From contig CAAGQC010000080.1 in the NCBI GenBank assembly GCA_900771995.1, positions 1-11,657 on the forward strand: 11,657 nt of DNA. Reading direction: 5' to 3'. Shown here one piece after another: positions 6,917 through 11,657 of this stretch. The stretch comes from Lachnospiraceae bacterium (GTDB lineage: Bacteria > Bacillota > Clostridia > Lachnospirales > Lachnospiraceae). The notes beneath the pieces were generated by a model, which saw only the letters and a program-made list of their open reading frames with translations, ran no database searches and was not told where the DNA came from. The position numbers and the translations under genes were made by a program. Each line of letters begins with the position of its first letter. Position 1 is the first letter of the stretch.

Positions 6917-7509
6917 TTCTGTGAATCCTGCGCTTCTATATGTAATTCTCTCTCTTTTTCCCGCACCGTCTGCTCTCTCTGGGTCAGTTCCTGTTCCCAG
7001 GTGGCATATTTGTCCTGCAGATTTCTCTCATAATTCAATACATTCGGCTGGTCGGAATTCAGGGTGATGACAAACATCGCAATGATGGCAATGACCATCA
7101 CGATATTCATAATCAGGGACAGCCGGAGCGGCGTGTTCCTATGGTCTTCCGGAACTGGCTGGATCCTTCTTCTGGCGGGGGCGGTTTTTTCCCTGATATC
7201 CGCAAAATTCGTCCACAGGGGGATCGGCGGAATCTCCTCTCCCAGGATCTCCTGCTCTGCTTTCAGTTCTCCCTGCAGTTCTCTGAGATATTCCAAGCCC
7301 ACCGGGGTTCGGAAAACTCTGTCATCCAGCGCCTTTTTATAAATAGCCAGCACAGACTCCAGGTCCGCATGGTCGATCCTTTTATCCAGATACGCTATTT
7401 TCTGCCTTTCCTGTTCTGCCAGCTTTGCATCCTTCTCTGAATAGAACGCGAAACCGGACACTACCTTGTCCGTCTGCTTCTGCTGTTCTTGTTCTCTCTG
7501 TACATCCAT
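6913..7509 (-). CDS. Single-span membrane protein of unknown function
   Basis: A 198-residue product not assigned to a named family. Residues 1-129 are charged and mostly helical (E/Q/K-rich at 1-40, helical at 45-90, proline-rich IPPIPLW at 93-99, basic PARRRIQP at 111-118). One clear membrane span occupies about 130-150. Residues 151-198 are a Glu/Gln-rich amphipathic helix (WEQELTQREQTVREKERELH) with coiled-coil character. Basic residues before the span predict N-terminus inside and the coiled coil outside. There is no signal peptide or catalytic motif. The ATG overlaps the bsh stop codon as TAATG, with GGAGGAG 9 nt upstream inside bsh, so it is translationally coupled to the bile salt hydrolase. 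Its stop codon forms part of the next promoter. A role as a scaffold or partner at the membrane is only a guess. Confidence 0.8.
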   Translation of the reverse strand: MDVQREQEQQKQTDKVVSGFAFYSEKDAKLAEQERQKIAYLDKRIDHADLESVLAIYKKALDDRVFRTPVGLEYLRELQGELKAEQEILGEEIPPIPLWTNFADIREKTAPARRRIQPVPEDHRNTPLRLSLIMNIVMVIAIIAMFVITLNSDQPNVLNYERNLQDKYATWEQELTQREQTVREKERELHIEAQDSQN

Positions 7510-8513
7510 TACAGGTTCTCCTCCGTGATTCCTGCTGCAGCATTCTGCAATAAAATGTGTTCTCCCTGTACCAGCGGATAATGGATCGGCCGGTCACCGT
7601 CCAGATTCTCGCGGTACATATCTACTGCAGTGATCTGATGGTTTTCATAGGTGGTATAATAATAAATTCCTCTGTCTGCATTGCAGCAGGAAGTGTAGAT
7701 CGTGATCTCATACTCCCCCTTGTCCAGCCGACAGCATCCTCTGGTCTGGTCCACACTTCCCAGAATATGGAAAAACTGGCTGACACTCTCTGACTCTGTC
7801 GTTCCGGATATGGAATTCATTTTCGTAAAAGCCACCCGCACAAAACGGGATGCAGAAGACAAATCTCCGGGCAGCCCCATGGCTCCCATGCCCCTGCTGT
7901 AGGGTTTCAGTTTCAGATCTCCGGAAAAACGGTTCGCCGGTGATTCCGGAGACAACGACATATAATCATTCAGACGGAACATCTGCATCGGAAAAGGGGG
8001 ATTGTTCGTCAATACGCCCACCGGGTTATCATAGATCTTCAGTCCCTCCTGTACTGCCTCGATGGTAATGGCCTCGTCCCTGTCCGCCATGATCCAGTGC
8101 AGAGGAGAGACCGGATATTTTTCATTAAACGGAGTATCCACCAGATTGATGTGGGATAACAATACTCTGGCCTCCTGCACGTTGGCACACTGTCCCAGAA
8201 TCCAGGGGATGCATTCGAACTGGGCAATATTGTCCTTATCCGCCTGTACCCTGCCATACACGGCATTCCCCGGAAAATTCAATCCCGCCATGCCAAGGCC
8301 CTTTTCATTCACCGCATCATAATATAAGGGATAATCTCCCGCCATATGTGCAATGCCGATCATGGCATAATGCTCCGTCAGAGCATTCCGGTGCCGTAAT
8401 GCAAACGGATAATTCCGCGGTGTCACCACTACTTCCTCTCCATAGTTAAATTCATAATCGAACGTTCTGCCGAAATAAAAATCCTGCGATCTATAGGTTG
8501 CTGCCGTGCACAT
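7509..8513 (-). CDS. bsh: Bile salt hydrolase (choloylglycine hydrolase)
   Basis: A 334-residue cytoplasmic Ntn-hydrolase that releases glycine or taurine from conjugated bile acids. The start at 8513 is chosen over an in-frame ATG at 8540 because it yields MCTAATYR, exposing catalytic Cys2 after removal of Met as the family requires, and because an AAAGGAG site lies 8 nt upstream; the earlier ATG has no good site and would bury the nucleophile. The full active-site set is present: C2, R16, D19, N79 (GLNFPG), N170 (LTNNP) and R223 (SSASRF). SRGMGAMGLPGDLSSASRF is typical of Gram-positive bile salt hydrolases rather than penicillin V acylases, although acylase activity on other amides cannot be excluded. 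It is the first gene of the minus-strand series and overlaps the next gene by 1 nt. Presence of bsh points to an intestinal host. Confidence 0.94.
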   Translation of the reverse strand: MCTAATYRSQDFYFGRTFDYEFNYGEEVVVTPRNYPFALRHRNALTEHYAMIGIAHMAGDYPLYYDAVNEKGLGMAGLNFPGNAVYGRVQADKDNIAQFECIPWILGQCANVQEARVLLSHINLVDTPFNEKYPVSPLHWIMADRDEAITIEAVQEGLKIYDNPVGVLTNNPPFPMQMFRLNDYMSLSPESPANRFSGDLKLKPYSRGMGAMGLPGDLSSASRFVRVAFTKMNSISGTTESESVSQFFHILGSVDQTRGCCRLDKGEYEITIYTSCCNADRGIYYYTTYENHQITAVDMYRENLDGDRPIHYPLVQGEHILLQNAAAGITEENL

Positions 8514-8562
8514 AACATACGCTCCTTTGTTTTCATTCAAATAACGATAGAAACAGTATTAG

Positions 8563-8589
8563 TCTATAGCATTTGCAGAATGTTTGCAA
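8563..8589 (-). promoter_or_regulatory. Candidate bsh promoter (extended -10)
   Basis: Minus strand: TTGCAA (8589-8584), 15-nt spacer, TATAGA (8568-8563) preceded by TG-C, making an extended -10. The spacing is short and the -35 weak, so it is a modest prediction. It gives a leader of about 40 nt before the bsh ribosome binding site. Three TGCA-containing repeats (around 8574, 8585 and 8593) lie in and beside it, between the two divergent promoters. Confidence 0.45.
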
Positions 8590-8600
8590 GTATGCAGGGC

Positions 8601-8629
8601 TTGACATTTTCCATATTCGCAGATATGAT
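8601..8629 (+). promoter_or_regulatory. Strong promoter for the PD-(D/E)XK nuclease gene
   Basis: Plus strand: TTGACA (8601-8606), exactly 17-nt spacer, TATGAT (8624-8629); near consensus. The start site should be near 8636. An in-frame ATG at 8629 falls inside the -10 box and cannot be the translation start of this transcript. The promoter is back to back with that of bsh, with only 11 bp between the two -35 boxes. Confidence 0.8.
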
Positions 8630-8635
8630 TGTTTA

Positions 8636-8751
8636 TAAGTCGATATACTTATTCTATCGATCCTTTTCAATTCTCAGGGCAGTTCGCCCGCTCATTCATT
8701 AAGACAGATTTTCATGTAACCCGTTATTTAGCTTTCACAAAGGAGGTTTTT
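8636..8751 (+). other. 5' leader of the nuclease gene, about 115 nt
   Basis: This is untranslated sequence between the predicted start site and ATG 8752. It contains two small stems: CGATA / TATCG (8641-8660 region) and GGGC / GCCC with loop AGTTC (8677-8689). It ends with a very strong ribosome binding site AAAGGAGG (8739-8746), 5 nt before the ATG. The frame is open upstream by chance but lacks a start with a ribosome binding site. No riboswitch class was recognised. Confidence 0.55.
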
Positions 8752-9819
8752 ATGCCCAATGCTCTGCAAACTCATTTTCCGCTGATTCGAAGCCGGGAAA
8801 CTATCTTGTCTGAAATTTATTCCAAGCCAAACCTTTTAAAGATATTTCAAAAATGGAAACCGCATCAGCAAGAAGAATTTTTAAATTTCTGCAGCGGTAA
8901 CCAAGGTCTGAAGATTATGTATGACGGTTTTTGCAAAGAAGTTCTGAATCCTGAATACGATCCTGCTCGTTTGGAATCTTTCCTCTCACTTATGTTGAAT
9001 CGTCGGGTAAAAATCGTAAAAGTCCTGCCAAACGATTCTACTCGTATTACAGATGAAAGTTCTCTTTTAGTTACTGATATCATAGTAGAATTGGATGATG
9101 GTTCTCTGGCTAATGTGGAAATTCAGAAAATCGGATACTTTTTCCCCGGTGAACGCTGTGCCTGCTATAGTGCTGATATGTTACTCCGGCAATATAAACG
9201 TGCACGTAACACTTATGGAGACACCTTTTCCTATGGCCAATTAAAAAAAGTTTATCTCATTGTTCTTTATGAAAAAAGCCCACGGGAATTTAAGGCATTT
9301 CCAAATACTTATCTTCACCGTTCACATACGGAATTCAGTTCCGGCTTAACATTAGATATGCTGCAGGAATATATTCTCATTCCTCTTGACATTTTTCATT
9401 CCTGTATGCAGAATAAAAGTATAGAAGATCCGTTAGAAGCCTGGCTTACTTTCTTCAGCAGTGATGATCCGGCTACTATTGTTCAACTCATAACTGCCTA
9501 CCCGGAGTTTAAGCCAATGTATGAGACACTGTATCAAATATGTCTGGATATGGAGAAAATTATGGGATTCTTTTCACAGGAACTAAAGGTAATGGATGAT
9601 AATACCGTGAAATATATGGTAGATACGCTAAGTGCTGAAGTAGATGCCTTAAAACAGCAAAAAGAAGCTCTGAGTAAAGAAAAAGAAACCTTGAGTAAGG
9701 ATAATGAAACCTTAAGCAAGGATAACGAAGCTCTGAGCAAGACAAACGAAGTTCTAAGCAAAGATAATGAAGCTCTAAGACAGAAACTTGCAGAATTAGA
9801 AGCTCAACGTATGAAATAA
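8752..9819 (+). CDS. Rpn-type PD-(D/E)XK nuclease / putative transposase
   Basis: A 355-residue protein of the PD-(D/E)XK 'transposase' group (PDDEXK_2, Rpn-like recombination-promoting nucleases). Residues about 15-100 are helical; the nuclease core carries D109 in LLVTDIIVEL and E123-x-Q125 in ANVEIQKIGY, the family's D...ExQ catalytic pattern; KKVYLIVLYEK (165-175) is a further core strand. Residues 200-300 are helical, and 300-350 are a leucine coiled coil with repeating LSKDNEx heptads. The start at 8752 has AAAGGAGG 5 nt upstream and follows a strong promoter. Relatives are multi-copy and mobile-looking in gut Firmicutes, and E. coli Rpn proteins act in DNA cleavage, RecA-independent recombination and phage defence. 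The gene is visibly more AT-rich than its neighbours and is the only plus-strand gene here, suggesting acquisition. No terminal inverted repeats or target-site duplication were seen, so it is not shown to be a complete mobile element. Confidence 0.85.
   Translation: MPNALQTHFPLIRSRETILSEIYSKPNLLKIFQKWKPHQQEEFLNFCSGNQGLKIMYDGFCKEVLNPEYDPARLESFLSLMLNRRVKIVKVLPNDSTRITDESSLLVTDIIVELDDGSLANVEIQKIGYFFPGERCACYSADMLLRQYKRARNTYGDTFSYGQLKKVYLIVLYEKSPREFKAFPNTYLHRSHTEFSSGLTLDMLQEYILIPLDIFHSCMQNKSIEDPLEAWLTFFSSDDPATIVQLITAYPEFKPMYETLYQICLDMEKIMGFFSQELKVMDDNTVKYMVDTLSAEVDALKQQKEALSKEKETLSKDNETLSKDNEALSKTNEVLSKDNEALRQKLAELEAQRMK
9552..9819 (+). other. Possible internal start giving a C-terminal Rpn fragment
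   Basis: Within the nuclease gene GGAG (9552-9555) lies 6 nt before ATG 9562 (residue 271, MGFFSQELK). Initiation there would give an 85-residue protein of helix plus the whole coiled coil, without the nuclease core. In E. coli rpn genes, internally initiated C-terminal small proteins have been reported to inhibit the full-length toxin. Here the site is seen; its use is inference, and a purine-rich GGAG occurs easily by chance. Confidence 0.25.
9670..9774 (+). repeat. 21-bp tandem repeats encoding leucine heptads
   Basis: Five consecutive 21-bp units begin at the leucine codons at 9670, 9691, 9712, 9733 and 9754, with a diverged sixth at 9775. They encode LSKEKET, LSKDNET, LSKDNEA, LSKTNEV and LSKDNEA. 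The units differ mainly at synonymous or near-synonymous positions, so they arose by duplication and have drifted. Gain or loss of a unit would keep the frame and change only coiled-coil length. Confidence 0.85.
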
Positions 9820-9940
9820 CGGTTCACCTTAGTTTATAGTTCTAAATTTGATGTGCTGAAATTGGCTATTTTTGCAGAATAGGTTTTTGTATACTTTTAC
9901 CAAAGGCCAAATTACTGATATTTTCGGATTATTTAGAACA

Positions 9941-9976
9941 AAAAGGTTCCGCCGGAGAAATCCGGCGGAACCTTTT
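9941..9976. terminator. Bidirectional terminator between convergent genes
   Basis: A perfect 15-bp stem, AAAAGGTTCCGCCGG paired with its exact complement, closes a 6-nt loop (9956-9961). T-rich ends are available on both strands (CCTTTT on plus, CCTTTTTGTT on minus). It lies about 120 nt after the nuclease stop and about 58 nt after the flagellin stop, so it ends both transcripts. The remaining sequence at 9820-10033 shows only a weak TTAGTT / AACTAA stem and no gene. Confidence 0.92.
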
Positions 9977-10033
9977 ATGTTAGTTTTTACACAACTAATT
10001 GTAATTCTGTTTGTGACAGATCTGTGGTTAAGA

Positions 10034-11657
10034 TTACTGTAACAGAGACAGTACACCCTGATTGGACTGGTTAGCCTGTGCCAGCATAGCCTGTCCTGCC
10101 TGAGCCAGGATGTTGTTGTTGGAGTACTTAACCATCTCAGTAGCCATATCGGTATCACGGATCTGGCTCTCTGCACTGGTGGTATTCTCAACTACGTTAT
10201 CCAGGTTGTTAATGGTGTGCTCAAGTCTGTTCTGAACTGCACCAAGTGCGGAACGCTGGGTGGATACCTTCTGGATAGCTGCTGCAATAGTGTCAATAGC
10301 ATTATCAGCATTGGTGCTGTTGGTACCATCTACCTTCAGTCCGTCAATACCAAGGCTCTTTGCACCCATGGATTCGATATCTACAGAGATCTTGTTCTCA
10401 TCGGTAGAATCTGCACCTACCTGCAGGCTTAAGGTTAATGCATCAGAAGTCTCAACAGCTGCTTTGCGGGCAATGTTCAAGGTAATTGCCTTGTTGGTAT
10501 ATTTCACCTCAGTTCCGGCGGCATTACCAGTAGGTTTGGCTGCATCTTTAAACTCTGTCGTTCCATCAGTAGCTGCTACTGAACCAAGCGCATCCGCTTT
10601 TTTGGCTGCTTTTAAGTCTGTTGTTTCAGTCGTTACCACTGCATCACCGTCTTTTATTGCTGCAGTAGCACCAGCAGTAGCATCTTGTTTCCATGCCTGA
10701 CTGGTTTTAGTTGCCGTGATTTCAACAGATACCTCATAATCATCACCAAGCAGTTTCTGTAAATCATCCAGACTCTTAAAGGTATTGGCATCATCGGTTG
10801 TACTTGCTTTCTGTGAATCATAAGTATAGGTCTTTCCATCAATGGTGATAGAATTTCCATCCTTCAACTGATTTGCACCGGCTTTATCAGTTAATGTAAA
10901 TGTCACGGACTCACCGGTTGCAGCTTCTGTTGTTGCTCCGGTGATCTCTGTCTTTAATGCACCAGCTGCAGACTTAAATGTGATAGTTGACACTGCATTC
11001 TTGCTGTCGTCCGTCTTATTACCGTTTAACTTGGATTCAACCGTCAGTTTTCCGCTCTTGTCTGCACTTGCATTGAAAATTCTGCCCAGATCCTTGTCAT
11101 CCTCGATAGCCTTTGCCAGATTCTTAGCTGTTGCTTCCGCATCAGCACCTGCTTTAAAGGTTACCTCTTTGGTTCTGGTATTTCCTTCTGCATCCTTATA
11201 GGTAACAGTTGCGGTATCTTCCGTTCCGGAAGCCAAAGCATTTGCAGTAGCAATGGTTCCGCTGAAAATATTACCCTTCGCAGCTGTTACCGTTGCTTCG
11301 CTGGAAGTTGTTCCAATGGTTGCATCAGCCTTTACAGTTGCGCTCTTATCTCCTGCACCCTTCAGCAGATAGGTTTCATTGAACTTGGTAGTCTCAGATA
11401 CACGGTCAATTTCTGTTACTAACTGATCGATCTCGTTCTGAACATAGCTTCTGTCATCTTCAGACATAGTTCCGTTGGAAGCCTTAACTGCCAGTTCATT
11501 CATTCTCTGCAGCATATCATGTACTTCGGTCAGAGCACCTTCAGCGGTCTGTACTGCACTGATACCATCCTGTGCGTTCAGGGAAGCCTGTGTCAGACCT
11601 CTGATCTGCTTTCTCATCTTCTCACTGATGGACAGGCCTGCTGCATCATCAGCTGCA
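10034..11657 (-). CDS. fliC: Flagellin (5' end cut off by window)
   Basis: The filament subunit exported through the flagellar secretion system. About 540 codons are visible; the frame is open to the window edge and enters at ADDAAGLSISEKMRKQ, normally near residue 45-50, so roughly the first 45 residues and the promoter lie beyond 11657. The ATG at 11617 is internal. The N-terminal D0/D1 helices run to about 11355 and include LQRMNELAV (11486-11512), the conserved TLR5-contact region. The Thr/Ala/Lys-rich central part (about 11350-10440) is the variable surface region and includes a flagellin_IN-like stretch (AKNLAKAIED, later SGKLTVESK). The C-terminal D1/D0 part includes QRSALGAVQNRLEHTINNL and ends in SNQGVLSLLQ. 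No cysteine is encoded, as is usual for exported flagellins. It ends at the 9941-9976 terminator. The body is long compared with minimal clostridial flagellins of about 270-300 residues. Confidence 0.97.
   Translation of the reverse strand, partial: AADDAAGLSISEKMRKQIRGLTQASLNAQDGISAVQTAEGALTEVHDMLQRMNELAVKASNGTMSEDDRSYVQNEIDQLVTEIDRVSETTKFNETYLLKGAGDKSATVKADATIGTTSSEATVTAAKGNIFSGTIATANALASGTEDTATVTYKDAEGNTRTKEVTFKAGADAEATAKNLAKAIEDDKDLGRIFNASADKSGKLTVESKLNGNKTDDSKNAVSTITFKSAAGALKTEITGATTEAATGESVTFTLTDKAGANQLKDGNSITIDGKTYTYDSQKASTTDDANTFKSLDDLQKLLGDDYEVSVEITATKTSQAWKQDATAGATAAIKDGDAVVTTETTDLKAAKKADALGSVAATDGTTEFKDAAKPTGNAAGTEVKYTNKAITLNIARKAAVETSDALTLSLQVGADSTDENKISVDIESMGAKSLGIDGLKVDGTNSTNADNAIDTIAAAIQKVSTQRSALGAVQNRLEHTINNLDNVVENTTSAESQIRDTDMATEMVKYSNNNILAQAGQAMLAQANQSNQGVLSLLQ

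Noticed and set aside
8629..8751. Upstream in-frame extension of the nuclease gene (41 extra codons from ATG 8629)
   Set aside because: The ATG is inside the -10 box of the gene's own promoter and has no ribosome binding site, whereas ATG 8752 has a near-perfect one and matches the usual family N-terminus.
9670..9780. Tandem repeats considered as a CRISPR array
   Set aside because: Units are contiguous 21-bp coding heptads without spacers, in frame within a protein gene.
8541..9976. Complete insertion sequence around the putative transposase
   Set aside because: No terminal inverted repeats or target duplications are visible; the stem at 9941-9976 is a terminator, not an element end.
9829..10191. 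Minus-strand ORF overlapping the flagellin 3' end
   Set aside because: It is a shifted frame of the flagellin C-terminal region running through the terminator, with no ribosome binding site or family similarity.
10217..11201. Plus-strand ORFs inside flagellin
   Set aside because: They are antisense shadows caused by the repetitive Ala/Thr/Lys codons of flagellin; no promoters or ribosome binding sites.

Overview
The window looks like chromosomal DNA from a motile, gut-associated Lachnospiraceae-type Firmicute (the Roseburia/Agathobacter neighbourhood is plausible; the genus cannot be fixed from this sequence). The reasons are a cysteine-free Clostridia-style flagellin, a bile salt hydrolase, strong AGGAGG-type ribosome binding sites, a VanS/OmpR-type two-component pair, and Firmicute-style sigma-A promoters. 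Except for one gene, everything lies on the minus strand, so it reads from right to left.

Right edge (10034-11657): the 3' part of a flagellin gene, truncated by the window end at its N-terminus. It ends at a 15-bp perfect stem terminator (9941-9976), which also serves the convergent plus-strand gene at 8752-9819. That gene is a PD-(D/E)XK nuclease of the Rpn/'transposase' type with a C-terminal leucine-heptad coiled coil encoded by 21-bp tandem repeats. It has its own strong promoter (8601-8629), back to back with the promoter of the bile salt hydrolase gene.

Middle (8513 down to 444): a tightly packed minus-strand series: bile salt hydrolase (bsh), a single-span membrane protein with coiled-coil character translationally coupled to bsh by a TAATG junction, an OmpR-family response regulator, its histidine kinase (17-nt overlap), the ribosome-associated GTPase HflX, a 724-residue polytopic membrane protein, and a small lipoprotein. 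Intergenic gaps are 51 nt or less throughout. The only internal promoter I can support lies just upstream of the response regulator, with its -35 box overlapping the stop codon of the previous gene. The series ends at a bidirectional terminator (360-387). The gene order suggests an envelope/bile stress module, but this is inference from position only.

Left edge (1-330): no protein gene. On the minus strand it carries three tandem near-consensus promoters, each with a TGN-extended -10, A-rich upstream tracts, leader hairpins and a boxA-like antitermination element, all pointing off the left end. This is the control region of a ribosomal RNA operon whose 16S gene lies just outside the window.

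No CRISPR array, tRNA, complete rRNA gene, insertion-sequence ends or prophage genes were seen. The most notable points are the rRNA promoter array, the corrected N-terminal-cysteine start of the bile salt hydrolase and its coupled unknown partner, and the Rpn-type nuclease with expandable heptads and a possible internal translation start.
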